64,000 nt of DNA, taken from positions 1-64,000 of the forward strand of contig NZ_LFIO01000023.1 of the NCBI RefSeq assembly GCF_001187535.1, given 5' to 3'. The notes under the pieces are model-generated. The model had not been told where the DNA came from. It saw only the letters and a list, made by a program, of their open reading frames with translations, and made no database searches. The translations under genes were made by a program, and so were the position numbers. The stretch comes from Rhizobium ecuadorense. GTDB lineage: Bacteria; Pseudomonadota; Alphaproteobacteria; Rhizobiales; Rhizobiaceae. Shown piece by piece: positions 18,712 through 31,329 of the stretch (within the stretch, counting starts at the first letter, position 1; every line of letters begins with the position of its first letter).

Positions 18712-19596
18712 TCAGACTTCCGGATTGAAGAGAGGTTTTTGCAGCCCGGCGACATCGGTGCGCATGGCAAAGAGGCCGCCGGACAGCGGGAATGCGTCAA
18801 GCTCTGCCTCGGAGCGGCCGACGCTGGCGCTGGTGCAAAAGAGGGTGCGCATGTCCGCGCCGCCGAAGCTGACCATTGTCGGGCATCTGACGGGAACAGG
18901 ATATTCGGCCAGCAGCGCGCCGTCCGGCCTGTAGCGCTGCACCCGGCCGCCCTCGAACAGGGCCGTCCAGTAGCAACCTTCGAGGTCGACAGCGCCGCCA
19001 TCCGGGCGGCCCTTGTCCGTTTCGCTGCCGAACCGGGCAAAGACCCGCCGGTTGGATGCGATGCCGGTTTCCGGCGCGTAATCATAGGCGTAGAGCGTGT
19101 AGCGCAGCGTATCGGCGTGATAAAGCCGGCGTCCGTCCGGTGAGAAAGCGACGCCGTTCGAGGTCAGCAGACCATCGGCCAGTCGCGCCAATCCGTTACG
19201 GTCATACCGGTAAAGTCCAGCAATGCGTTTTTCGCGGCTTTCATCCACCGTTCCGGCAACGAACCGGCCCATCGGATCGACCATGCCGTCATTGAAGCGG
19301 CTGATCGTCTGGTCCTCCGGATTGTCGGCGAGCTTTCGAACCGGCTTGCCGTCCGCATCGATCAGCCAGATCCCCGACCGCAATCCCGCTACGAAACCGC
19401 CCCCTGCAGAGAGGCCGATGCAGCCAATTTCTTCCGAGAGCTCAAACGTCTTCAAGCTCTGCGCCTGCGGGTCGAAACGATGGATGCGGCAGCGCTTGAT
19501 ATCGACGAAATAGAGCACCTGCTCGGCAACCGACCACAAAGGGCATTCGCCGAGCGACGTTTTTGCATCGAGAACGAGGTCAAAGCCGACGCGCAC
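18712..19596 (-). CDS. SMP-30-family sulfogluconolactonase
   Basis: 294-residue six-bladed beta-propeller lactonase of the SMP-30/gluconolactonase family. Expected divalent-metal ligands are visible: Glu in LGECPLW (about residue 17), Asn in SRFNDG, Asn in LTSNGVAFSPDG and Asp in RPDGGAVD. GTG start with GAGGA upstream. It would hydrolyse 6-deoxy-6-sulfo-D-gluconolactone to 6-deoxy-6-sulfo-D-gluconate. Ten bp after the aldolase gene and 3 bp before the SDR gene in one operon. Confidence 0.92.
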   Translation of the reverse strand: MRVGFDLVLDAKTSLGECPLWSVAEQVLYFVDIKRCRIHRFDPQAQSLKTFELSEEIGCIGLSAGGGFVAGLRSGIWLIDADGKPVRKLADNPEDQTISRFNDGMVDPMGRFVAGTVDESREKRIAGLYRYDRNGLARLADGLLTSNGVAFSPDGRRLYHADTLRYTLYAYDYAPETGIASNRRVFARFGSETDKGRPDGGAVDLEGCYWTALFEGGRVQRYRPDGALLAEYPVPVRCPTMVSFGGADMRTLFCTSASVGRSEAELDAFPLSGGLFAMRTDVAGLQKPLFNPEV

Positions 19597-19606
19597 GAAA
19601 TTATCC

Positions 19607-20413
19607 TCAATAGGCAGCGGCTGGTGCCGCGACAGGAGCCGCCTGTCCCTTCAGGACGCCGAGCCAGTCATTGGCGCGGCCGGTCATCATCGCGACGTCA
19701 GACGCAATAGCCGCAAAGTCGTAGCCGTAGCCGAGGAAGCGCTTCACCATATCGGGATTGGGACCGACGATGCCGACCGGTTTGCCGGCGGCATGCGCGT
19801 CCTTGGCCGCCTTCTCGATCAGCGCCTGGACCTCTGGATGGGCGATATTGCCGATATGGCCCATGGCGGCCGAAAGATCGCCCGGACCAACGAACAGCGC
19901 GTCGATCCCATCGACGGCGGAGATCTGCGGCAGCCGCTCGATCGCTTCCGGAGTTTCGAGCTGTACGATGGTGCAGACTTCGCCATTCGCCCGCTTCAGA
20001 TAGTCCGGGATCGTGCCGAATTTCGAGCCGCGATGAACGGCGGCGACGCCGCGAATGCCCTGTGGCGGATAGCGGGTGTAGGACGCCGCCGCGCGGGCCT
20101 CTTCGGCTGTCTGCACGAATGGCAGCATGACCGTGCGTGCGCCAGCATCGAGCACGCGCTTGACCAGAACCTGGTCGTTCCAGGCAAGGCGCACCACGGC
20201 CTCGGCCGGCGTGCAGCCGATGGCGCGCAGGATGCCCGCCACGTCCGAAACCTCGACCGGCACATGCTCCATATCAACGACGAGGAAATCGAAGCCGGTA
20301 TAGCCGAGCGCCTCGGCCGTTGCGGGAGCTGCGGCCATCAACCAGGTGCCGAGCGGCGCTGCCCGGTCCTTCTCGGCAAGCCATGCCTTGAAATGATTGG
20401 TCAGGCTCATCAT
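19607..20413 (-). CDS. HpcH/HpaI-family 2-keto-3-deoxy-6-sulfogluconate aldolase
   Basis: 268-residue class II (metal-dependent) aldolase of the HpcH/HpaI family. Blocks: FDFLVVDMEHVPVEV, the Arg/Gly region YPPQGIRGVA, metal ligands Glu in VQLETPEAIE and Asp in VGPGDLSAAMGH. In this operon the predicted cleavage is 2-keto-3,6-dideoxy-6-sulfogluconate to pyruvate and 3-sulfolactaldehyde. The usual Entner-Doudoroff aldolase is a class I Eda, so the HpcH type next to an Edd/IlvD enzyme is typical of sulfo-ED clusters. The C-terminus carries an Ala-rich tail (APVAAPAAAY). Confidence 0.92.
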   Translation of the reverse strand: MMSLTNHFKAWLAEKDRAAPLGTWLMAAAPATAEALGYTGFDFLVVDMEHVPVEVSDVAGILRAIGCTPAEAVVRLAWNDQVLVKRVLDAGARTVMLPFVQTAEEARAAASYTRYPPQGIRGVAAVHRGSKFGTIPDYLKRANGEVCTIVQLETPEAIERLPQISAVDGIDALFVGPGDLSAAMGHIGNIAHPEVQALIEKAAKDAHAAGKPVGIVGPNPDMVKRFLGYGYDFAAIASDVAMMTGRANDWLGVLKGQAAPVAAPAAAY

Positions 20414-20420
20414 CGTCTCC

Positions 20421-22162
<1,742 letters not shown>

Positions 22163-22166
<4 letters not shown>

Positions 22167-23017
22167 CCCTTGATGCCCCCCGCCGTCAGGCCGGAGACGA
22201 CGCGCTCCTGGAAGATGACGATGAGAATGGCGACGGGCACGATGCCGGCGACCAGCGCTGCCGAGATCACCGGCCAGGGAAAGGCGAACTCGCCCTGGTA
22301 AAGCTGGATGCCGACCGGCAGCGTGCGCAAGGACGGGTTGGAGTTGAACGATAGCGCCAGCAGGAATTCATCCCAGGCATTGACGAAGGCGAGGATGCCG
22401 GCTGTGAAGACACCGGGCGCGCAGAGCGGCACCACAACCTTGAACAACGCACCCATGCGGGTGCAGCCATCGATCATCGCGGCATTTTCCAGATCGCGGG
22501 GAATGCCTTCGAAGAAGGAGACCAGCATCAGCGTGCAGACGGGCAGGCTCAGCACCGTGTAGGGCAGGATCAGCGCCGTCCAGCTGTTGAGGAGATTGAG
22601 CGCCCGCATGATTTCGAACAACGGCACCAGCAGCGTCACCAGCGGGAATGTCGAGACGGCGATGATCAGCGACAGGATCAGCCCGCGATAGGTCAGATTG
22701 AGCCGGGCGAGCGCATAGGCCGCCAGCACCGCGACGAACAGCGTCAGCGCGGTCGAAAGCAGCGCCACCATGAAGCTGTTGAACAGGAAGATGTGCAGCG
22801 GCTGGTCGGAGAAGGCCTGCACATAGTTCTGAACGGTGGGCGCATGCGGGATCCAGGTAATGGGCTTTGCCGTCAGCTCGGCTTCGGTCTTCAGCGACGT
22901 AAACAGGATCCAGAGCGCCGGGAACATGCCGTTCACCAGAAGGATGCCGGCAGCGATGAAACGCAGCGGCTTGCCGGACAGGAAGGACGCCGAACCGGTG
23001 GCTGTTGTCGTGCTCAT
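22163..23017 (-). CDS. CUT1 ABC transporter permease 2 (MalG-like), SQ importer
   Basis: 284 residues from the ATG at 23017 (MSTTTATG; a longer frame to 23590 is antisense read-through). Six membrane segments and the cytoplasmic EAA loop LENAAMIDGCTRMGALFKVVVPLCAPG. It forms the membrane pore with the neighbouring MalF-like permease. The start is 5 bp after that gene's stop, and the stop overlaps the dehydratase start. Part of the importer resembling SmoE-H; substrate sulfoquinovose or SQ-glycerol inferred from the operon. Confidence 0.92.
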
Positions 23018-23022
23018 GGATG

Positions 23023-23958
23023 CTACTCCTTGGTCCGGATCATGCGGAGATAGACGGCCGTCACGCACATCGACAGCGCGAACATCACGACGGCCAGCGC
23101 CGATCCATAGCCGAGATCGAGGAAGGACACGGTGTTCTGGTGGATGTACATGGCAAGCGTCGCGGTGGATGTGCCCGGCCCGCCGCCCGTCATCATGTAG
23201 GGGATGTCGAAGGTCTGCAGCGCGGTGATGGTGCGGAAGATCAGCGCCACGACGATCGAAGGCTTCAGCAGCGGCAGGGTGATTTCGAAGAACTGGCGCA
23301 GCCGTCCGGCGCCATCCACGTCCGCCGCCTCGTAAAGCGAGCGCGGAATGGTCTGCAGACCGGCCAGAATGATCAGCGCCATGAAGGACGATGTCTTCCA
23401 GACGATCGTCAGACAGATGGCGGCGAAGGCCCAGTTCGGCGAGTTGAACCAGATGATCCCCTCGAAGCCGAGGCGGTTCAGCACATCGTTGACGACGCCA
23501 TATTCCGAGTGGAAAAACCACGCAAAGATCAATCCGGCAAAGGAAAGCGGCAAGGCCCAGGGAATAAGCAGCGACAACCGCACGGGCCACTGCGTCCGGA
23601 AGGGGAGGTTGGCGAGCAACGCGAGTGAAAGCCCGACCAAAAGTGCGCCCGGCACGGTGATCAGAGTGATCAGGATCGTATTCCAGGTGGTCTCCCAGAA
23701 GACCGGATCGTCGATCATCAGGCGGTAGTTATCCAGCCCGGCGAATTCCGCCGGCAGGCCTGAGGTGAGCGATAGGTTGAAGAAGCTCGTATAGATCAGC
23801 CGACAGACCGGATAGACGATGATCAATGCCAGAAGAAGACCGGCCGGTGCGAGGAGCAAAACGGCAAGAGCACGGTCGCTGAGATCGAGCCAACGAGTCC
23901 AGACCGCCGGCTGATGCTCGCGCGTATCCGTCGCCTTAAGTGTGGTTGTCGTCGCCAT
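23023..23958 (-). CDS. CUT1 ABC transporter permease 1 (MalF/UgpA-like), SQ importer
   Basis: 311 residues from the ATG at 23958 (MATTTTLK). Six membrane segments: [26 protein letters not shown] near residues 33-58, then [31 protein letters not shown] and others. The EAA loop is [27 protein letters not shown]. Pairs with the MalG-like permease 5 bp downstream. It lies about 140 bp after the binding-protein gene, with two hairpins between them. Confidence 0.92.
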   Translation of the reverse strand: MATTTTLKATDTREHQPAVWTRWLDLSDRALAVLLLAPAGLLLALIIVYPVCRLIYTSFFNLSLTSGLPAEFAGLDNYRLMIDDPVFWETTWNTILITLITVPGALLVGLSLALLANLPFRTQWPVRLSLLIPWALPLSFAGLIFAWFFHSEYGVVNDVLNRLGFEGIIWFNSPNWAFAAICLTIVWKTSSFMALIILAGLQTIPRSLYEAADVDGAGRLRQFFEITLPLLKPSIVVALIFRTITALQTFDIPYMMTGGGPGTSTATLAMYIHQNTVSFLDLGYGSALAVVMFALSMCVTAVYLRMIRTKE

Positions 23959-24049
23959 GGTCTCGTTCCGAAACGTTGAGAGGCTTGGAGGGCAAGGTCG
24001 ATCCCTCGCCCGCAACCGGACGCTGCTCGTCCGCCTCTTGAGAAGATCT

Positions 24050-24098
24050 CCCCTCCCCGGAGGAGAGGGAGGGGAATGCGCAAGGAGCTAAGGGCTCC

Positions 24099-24099
<1 letters not shown>
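24050..24099 (-). terminator. Intercistronic hairpins after the SQ-binding-protein gene
   Basis: Two adjacent hairpins: CCCCTCCC / GGGAGGGG (24050-24057 and 24067-24074) and AGGAGC / GCTCCT (24083-24088 and 24094-24099, reaching into the stop codon). No T-run. The arrangement after a binding-protein gene suggests message stabilisation or partial attenuation before the permease genes. Confidence 0.5.
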
Positions 24100-26458
<2,359 letters not shown>

Positions 26459-26513
26459 TCAAACCTCCCGGAGACGGAACTTCATCCCATGCCCATCCTT
26501 ACGTCTCGCTGCA

Positions 26514-26542
26514 ATAATAGCGCTACGATTTTCTTTTTGCAA
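26514..26542 (-). promoter_or_regulatory. SQ operon promoter with LacI-type operator O1
   Basis: On the minus strand TTGCAA (26537-26542), 17-bp spacer and TATTAT (26514-26519) make a sigma70-type promoter. ATAATAGCGCTACGAT (26514-26529) overlaps the -10 and half the spacer and matches the 16-bp palindrome before the lacI-type gene at 14 of 16 positions. The central CG step in TAGCGCTA is typical of LacI-family operators. Confidence 0.75.
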
Positions 26543-26656
26543 GCCCGTCTATTGAGAATCGCCACGGGCGAATGCAGGCAAACCAAGCCCGGCATCGCGA
26601 ATTTGCCGACTTATCGAGTTTTATCAGGCAAATGGCGTATTTCCCGTCAATGGGAA

Positions 26657-26709
26657 TTGTTCAATGGCGGCCTATGGGTTATTATGCGTTTAAATAATAG
26701 CGCTATTAT
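26657..26709 (+). promoter_or_regulatory. lacI-type gene promoter with operator O2
   Basis: TTGTTC (26657-26662), 17-bp spacer and TATTAT (26680-26685) are followed by the perfect 16-bp palindrome ATAATAGCGCTATTAT (26694-26709) at the expected transcription start, 13 bp before the ATG. This implies autorepression. Centre-to-centre distance to O1 is 180 bp, so looping between the two sites is possible. Confidence 0.75.
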
Positions 26710-26722
26710 ATTGACGGGATAA

Positions 26723-27772
26723 ATGGTGGATACTCGACGCTCCGCGAAGCCGACCCGAAAACGCCGCAAGATGCAGCGGGTGACGATGATGGATGTCGCG
26801 GCACGGGCCGAGGTCTCGCCTTCGACCGTCTCGCTTTATCTGCGCAAGCCGGACGCCGTATCGGCGTCGGCCAGCGAGGCGATCGCGCAATCCATCGAGG
26901 CTCTCAATTATGTCCCGAACCTGATGGCCGGGGGGCTCGCCGCCGCCTCTTCGCGCGCCGTCAGCATCATCGTGCCATCGGTACGCAATGCCTTTTTTGC
27001 CGAAACGGTTGCAACCATGCAGGCCGAACTGGGCAAGGAGCGGCTGCAGGTGCTGCTCGGCCACACCGAATACAGCGAGCGCGAGGAGGAAAACCTCGTG
27101 CGCATGGCCTTATCCTGGGCGCCGGCGGCAATCGTGCTGACGGGGCTGAGCCACAGCAATGCGACTAGGAAGCTGCTGCGCGAAAGCAATGTGCCGGTGG
27201 TCGAAATCTGGGAGCTCGGCTCCGAGCCTATCGAGATGGCGGTCGGTTTCCACCACGAACAGGTCGGCCGCTCGATGGCCGCGCACCTGATCCAACGAAA
27301 TCGCCGCAACCTCGTCTTTCTTGGCGCCCGTCTGCAAGAAGACAAAAGAGCGACGCACCGCGCCGAGGGATTTGTAGAGGAAGCTCGCAAAACCTCGGGT
27401 GCTACCGTCGATATCATCCAGCATCCGGCACCGTCGAGCGCCGAAGTCGGCGCCATGCTGCTTGGCGAAACCATGCGGAAATTTCCACAGGTGGATGGCA
27501 TTGCCTGCTCCAACGATCACGTGGCACTCGGCGTAATTTTTGAATGCCAGCGGCTCGGAATCGACATTCCCGGACAGCTTTCGGTGATCGGCTTCGGCGA
27601 TCTCAGCTTCAGCGCCGCCTCGAATCCTTCGCTCACCACCATCCGCCCGCCGGGAGATCTGATCGGCACCGAGGCTGCGCGCCTGATCCTTGAGCGCATA
27701 GCCGACAGCGGCGAAAGAAAGCCGACGGTCATCGATACCCGTTTCACGCTGCTTCATCGGCAAAGCAGCTGA
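26723..27772 (+). CDS. LacI-family regulator of the SQ locus
   Basis: 349 residues. The helix-turn-helix and hinge read VTMMDVAARAEVSPSTVSLYLRKPDAVSASASEAIAQSIEALNYVPN (about residues 18-64). The periplasmic-binding-protein-like ligand domain follows (SRAVSIIVPSVRNAFFAE; DGIACSNDHVALGVIFEC; LSVIGFGDLSFSAASNPSLTTIRPP). It is divergent from the SQ operon and has operators before both its own start and the operon promoter. The inducer is presumably sulfoquinovose or an early intermediate; this is inference. Confidence 0.93.
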   Translation: MVDTRRSAKPTRKRRKMQRVTMMDVAARAEVSPSTVSLYLRKPDAVSASASEAIAQSIEALNYVPNLMAGGLAAASSRAVSIIVPSVRNAFFAETVATMQAELGKERLQVLLGHTEYSEREEENLVRMALSWAPAAIVLTGLSHSNATRKLLRESNVPVVEIWELGSEPIEMAVGFHHEQVGRSMAAHLIQRNRRNLVFLGARLQEDKRATHRAEGFVEEARKTSGATVDIIQHPAPSSAEVGAMLLGETMRKFPQVDGIACSNDHVALGVIFECQRLGIDIPGQLSVIGFGDLSFSAASNPSLTTIRPPGDLIGTEAARLILERIADSGERKPTVIDTRFTLLHRQSS

Positions 27773-27957
27773 TCGAAGACAAACTGCCGCACACGGCACG
27801 CCGCTTCGAAAATTGATCTACCAAACAGGGAAAGGACAAAAGTGCCGCTCCTTCCTTCCACAGGCAACGGCTGCTACCAGAGACACTTGCGCCAGAGCCG
27901 GGCCGATAGTGAAATGCCGTGCGCGATCGCGCCGACGAGACCGGAGAAACCCACAAC

Positions 27958-29016
27958 ATGACCACCGCCTGCGAAGTCAGCTGGTTTTCCGCCCTGTGCG
28001 ACGACGATTATGAATTCCTCGGCTGTCCCGATCCACGGCTCCTATCGAGCTTCGAACACTGCCGCGATATCGTCCTGCAGGCCGAAAGCGGCGGCTTCGA
28101 CAATATTCTGCTTCCGTCCGGCTACGCGCTGGGCATCGACACGACGGCGTTTGCCTCGGCGATGGCGACGCTGACCCGCCGGATCAAACTCCTGATGGCA
28201 GTTCGCATTGGTGAAAACTGGCCGGCGCAGCTGGCCCGCCAGATCGCCACCATCGACCGCATCGCCCATGGCCGCCTCTCGGTCAACATCATCTCCAGCG
28301 AGATGCCGGGAGAAACCCTTGCGAGCGGCCCGCGCTATGCCCGCACCATCGAAGCCATGTCGATCCTGCGCACGCTGCTTGACGGAAAGCCGCTTGATCA
28401 CGACGGCACCTTCTGGAAGCTGAAGATCGATCCGCCGCGGATCGCTCCGCTGTCGGGACGCTGCCCGCAATTCTATTTCGGCGGCCTATCCGAGGATGCC
28501 CGGCAAGCAGCAGCGGAAGGTGCCGACGTCTATCTGATGTGGCCGGACCGGATGGAAGCCGTCCGCGAGACGATCGCCGATCTTCGCAGCCGGGCACAGA
28601 AGCGTGGCCGGGCGCTGCGCTTCGGTTACCGCGTGCATGTCGTCGTTCGCGAAACCGAATCTGAGGCACGACTTGCCGCCGACCGGCTGCTGTCGAAACT
28701 CGATGACGCCACGGGTGCAGCCATCCGGGCGAAATCACTCGACAGCCAGTCCGTCGGCGTCAGGCGCCAAACCGAGTTGCGCGATCAGGCCGGCAGTGAA
28801 GGTTATGTCGAGGACAACCTCTGGACGGGTATCGGCCGCGCCCGCTCCGGCTGCGGTGCTGCGATTGTCGGCGATCCCGACCAGGTTCTGGCAAAATTGC
28901 AGGCATATCGCGCGGAAGGGATCGAAGCTTTCATTCTCTCGGGGTATCCGCACACCACCGAGGCCGATCTTTTCGCCCGTCTTGTTTTGCCACGGCTGGA
29001 TCATGGGCCGCTTTGA
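27958..29016 (+). CDS. SsuD/SmoC-like FMNH2-dependent sulfonate monooxygenase
   Basis: 352 residues from ATG 27958 (CCGGAG 9 nt upstream). Luciferase-like monooxygenase colinear with E. coli SsuD: RQIATIDRIAHGRLSVNIISSE, PQFYFGGLSEDARQAAAEGADVYLMW, RFGYRVHVVVRETESEA, NLWTGIGRARSGCGAAIVGDP and FILSGYPH. Positions corresponding to SsuD His228, Arg297 and Tyr331 are kept; Cys54 is not. SmoC, the SQ monooxygenase of Agrobacterium, belongs to the same group. No flavin reductase or SmoB-like reductase is in the window. It follows the lacI-type gene after 185 bp. Substrate could be SQ, sulfolactate-type or general alkanesulfonates. Confidence 0.88.
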   Translation: MTTACEVSWFSALCDDDYEFLGCPDPRLLSSFEHCRDIVLQAESGGFDNILLPSGYALGIDTTAFASAMATLTRRIKLLMAVRIGENWPAQLARQIATIDRIAHGRLSVNIISSEMPGETLASGPRYARTIEAMSILRTLLDGKPLDHDGTFWKLKIDPPRIAPLSGRCPQFYFGGLSEDARQAAAEGADVYLMWPDRMEAVRETIADLRSRAQKRGRALRFGYRVHVVVRETESEARLAADRLLSKLDDATGAAIRAKSLDSQSVGVRRQTELRDQAGSEGYVEDNLWTGIGRARSGCGAAIVGDPDQVLAKLQAYRAEGIEAFILSGYPHTTEADLFARLVLPRLDHGPL

Positions 29017-29117
29017 CAAGAGGGGTGGAAACTTGCTTGCCTTGGCGGGATATGAACCGAAGATGTGATGCGACGCGTTTTTAGAACAGGGATGCCAGTC
29101 GAAAACCGCTTCCGCAC

Positions 29118-29142
29118 AATCGGCACCAGGATTTTGCAACGC
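29118..29142. repeat. 25-bp copy of the 3' end of the GGDEF-EAL gene
   Basis: The 25 bases are identical to 13497-13521, the last codons of the GGDEF-EAL gene (coding IGTRILQR), and similarity continues for about 10 bp beyond. No other part of an EAL gene is recognisable here. This looks like a relic of a deleted or recombined gene copy. Confidence 0.6.
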
Positions 29143-29220
29143 TGCTGACGGGACGATCCGCCCGGAACGCCTGCGTTCAAGAATCCTTTACACTGACGCA
29201 GCAAGGAGCAGCGTAGCGGC

Positions 29221-29400
29221 GTGTCCTTCGAGGCTTCAGCCTTCAGCTTGCGCACCTTCAGGATGAGGGACGTTGGGTGCCGCGGTTTTACCCCGTCTCG
29301 GTCGTCGTCGTTGGAACCCCGATGACCTCCCAAGCGGCAAGCCCGACATTCAAGAGAGCCTCATCCTGAGGTGCCCCGCAGGGGCCTCGAAGGACGAGGC
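29221..29400. repeat. Inverted pair of a rhizobial intergenic repeat
   Basis: GTCCTTCGAGGC (29223-29234) and ACCTTCAGGATGAGG (left unit) recur in reverse complement as CCTCATCCTGAGGTGC (29359-29374) and GCCTCGAAGGAC (29384-29395). Each unit is itself a partial palindrome. They enclose about 90 bp. The 400-bp gap 29017-29417 contains no gene I can support. Confidence 0.7.
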
Positions 29401-29417
29401 GGGCCTGCGCACAGTTG

Positions 29418-29729
29418 TCAGACTTCCACCCGCTCGAACTGACACGAGAACTTGACATTGTAAGCACAAAAGTCGCCTTCGGGGGTGATCACCAATCCAG
29501 TGATGTTCGCGCGCTGGAAGCTGTCCTCCTCGGTCTCATTGTCGATGTTGAGCGTTACCGTCAGAGCACCGTCTTCTGATTCAATCACCTTGTAATCATC
29601 GACTACCAACTGCCCAAAGCAGATGATTTCGCCGCCCTGGACGATCAGTTCCGCGCTATGCTCTTCCACATCCCTCCAGCGGCCCTGCATGTCTTCTGGC
29701 AGCGGCGCGGCGCGTCCGAGGCGTTCCAT
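29418..29729 (-). CDS. Hypothetical protein, 103 aa
   Basis: Acidic soluble protein with no family I recognise. The sequence looks folded: RWRDVEEHSAELIVQGGEIICFGQLVVDDYKVIES, then an alternating beta-rich segment DGALTVTLNIDNETEEDSFQRANITGLVITPEG. A good ribosome site (GGAGAG, 6 nt from the ATG) supports it as a real gene. No signal peptide or membrane segment. The next gene upstream on the same strand ends about 90 bp away. Confidence 0.65.
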   Translation of the reverse strand: MERLGRAAPLPEDMQGRWRDVEEHSAELIVQGGEIICFGQLVVDDYKVIESEDGALTVTLNIDNETEEDSFQRANITGLVITPEGDFCAYNVKFSCQFERVEV

Positions 29730-29821
29730 TCAGCTCTCTCCATCAATTTCGACATATGATCCTGAGCCCAGCGAGATTGCCGCGGCCGGAGCGTCTTTCT
29801 GCTTGGTAACTTTCAGTCAAG

Positions 29822-30175
29822 CTAAGAGAACGTTCTCGTAACGACGATCTTCCCGACGATCGCCGCGTTGAATTGATCCATCTCTTCCGCCGGTATCCAA
29901 TATTCGAGATGCGCGCGACCGCCCGCCTCCTGAACAGCATGCCGGTCAAGATAGTCCTTTCTCACCTGAAATTCCGTCACGAAACCTGACCCGCTCCTCG
30001 GCACATTCCAGTCGCGTGCGATCTTGACTGCATAATCTTCGGACAGCACCGGATAAAAGATCGGCTGATCTGGCAGGCGTGGCGGAAACCCGCGCATGTC
30101 GCGCTCGCGGATCAGCATCAATTCCTCAGGTCCGACCGGGCGCCAGAGGGTTACGGTCTCGATATCTTCGTTCAT
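29822..30175 (-). CDS. Small conserved protein often labelled ADP-ribosylation/crystallin J1
   Basis: 117 residues from ATG 30175, with GGGGAG 9 nt upstream. The pattern LWRPVGPEELMLI - GFPPRLPDQPIFYPVLSEDYAVKIARDWNV - GFVTEFQVRKDYLDRHAVQEAGGRAHLEYWIPAEEMDQFNAAIVG is that of a widespread bacterial small protein usually named ADP-ribosylation/crystallin J1, without known function. No ADP-ribosylglycohydrolase active site is visible, so the name should not be taken as a function. Confidence 0.75.
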   Translation of the reverse strand: MNEDIETVTLWRPVGPEELMLIRERDMRGFPPRLPDQPIFYPVLSEDYAVKIARDWNVPRSGSGFVTEFQVRKDYLDRHAVQEAGGRAHLEYWIPAEEMDQFNAAIVGKIVVTRTFS

Positions 30176-30238
30176 CCTGTTTTCTCCCCTGCAACCAAAC
30201 GCTGTCTTGACCGGCAAGGCTTACCACAGCCTGTACGC

Positions 30239-31276
30239 TCAAATCTCCCCCGCCGACGGCCCCCAGACATCCGTCAGCGCAAAGCCTGCGGGATGCGGGT
30301 CGAAGGGGTCGAGGGCGACCTGGGTCATGCCGAAGGTGAAGCCGCGGCCGGTGATGGTGGGGATGACGGCGGGGCGGCCGGCGACCTTGGTCACCGCCTG
30401 CAGCCCGACCTCGAACTGCGAGCCGATGATCGATTTCGAGGTGAAGACGTCGCCGACCTTGGCCCTGCCGCGGGCATGAAGCGCGGCGAGATTGGCGGAA
30501 TTGCCGGTGCCGCAGGGCGAGCGGTCGGCCCGGCCCGGCCACATGGTGGTGCAGGTGCGCACCGTGCCGTCGGCCTCGGTATCGCGAAACATCACATAGG
30601 CGATGCCCGAGATCGCCGGGATCTCCGGATGGACGACCTTGATATCGCGGTTGATCAGTTCTTTCAGGATCATGCCGGCCTGGACCAGACCGGCGGCATT
30701 GGCCTTCTCGATCTTGAGATTGATCTGGCCGACATCGACAAGCGCATAGAATATGCCGCCATAGCAGAGATCGGCCTTGATCCTGCCCCAATGCGGCGTG
30801 TCGATCTCGACGTCGAGCTGATGCACGAAGGACGGCACCATGGTGAGCTTGACCTTCTCGCAGCGCCCGTCGCGGCAGGTTGCCGTCGCCTTGACGAGGC
30901 CGGCCGCGGTTTCGAGCGTCACCACCGTCTCCGGCTCCTGCATCTCGACGATGCCGGCTTCGAGCAGCGCCGTCGTTACGCAGATCGAATTCGAGCCGGA
31001 GCTGGCATGCGCCTGATCCGGTTGCAGGATGATGAAGGCGGCATCCGCGTCGGGATGTCTTGCCGGCAGCAGCAGGTTGACCGAGCCGATCGGTGCGCCG
31101 CGCGGCTCCAGGCAGAGGAAGCGGCGCAGCTCGTCGCCCTTCGGATCGGTGTTCAGCCAATGCAGCTGGGCGGCGATGGTGTCGCCGGGGATTTTCGGCA
31201 CGCCGCCGATCGCGACGCGGCCGATTTCGCCTTCGGCATGAACATCCAGCAGCTGGATCGTGCGCTTCCATCTCAT
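30239..31276 (-). CDS. Proline racemase family enzyme (hydroxyproline epimerase or dehydratase)
   Basis: 345 residues. Two acid/base positions define this family. The first is Ser93 (SSGSNSI) instead of the Cys of the racemase MCGHG motif; the second is Cys in DRSPCGTGNSA. The Ser/Cys combination is known for some trans-3-hydroxyproline dehydratases and epimerases and argues against plain proline racemase. Just upstream on the same strand is an FAD-dependent amino-acid dehydrogenase (frameshifted), the typical partner in 4-hydroxyproline catabolism. The exact reaction is undecided. Confidence 0.85.
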   Translation of the reverse strand: MRWKRTIQLLDVHAEGEIGRVAIGGVPKIPGDTIAAQLHWLNTDPKGDELRRFLCLEPRGAPIGSVNLLLPARHPDADAAFIILQPDQAHASSGSNSICVTTALLEAGIVEMQEPETVVTLETAAGLVKATATCRDGRCEKVKLTMVPSFVHQLDVEIDTPHWGRIKADLCYGGIFYALVDVGQINLKIEKANAAGLVQAGMILKELINRDIKVVHPEIPAISGIAYVMFRDTEADGTVRTCTTMWPGRADRSPCGTGNSANLAALHARGRAKVGDVFTSKSIIGSQFEVGLQAVTKVAGRPAVIPTITGRGFTFGMTQVALDPFDPHPAGFALTDVWGPSAGEI

Positions 31277-31329
31277 AGAAGAAACTCCGGTTCAGAGGTG
31301 ACGGGCGACGCCGCCATCGACAGTAAATC

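Noticed and set aside
30126..31271. 381-codon minus-strand frame overlapping the proline racemase family gene
   Set aside because: Another frame of the same stretch carries the true family motifs; this one is Arg-rich shadow.
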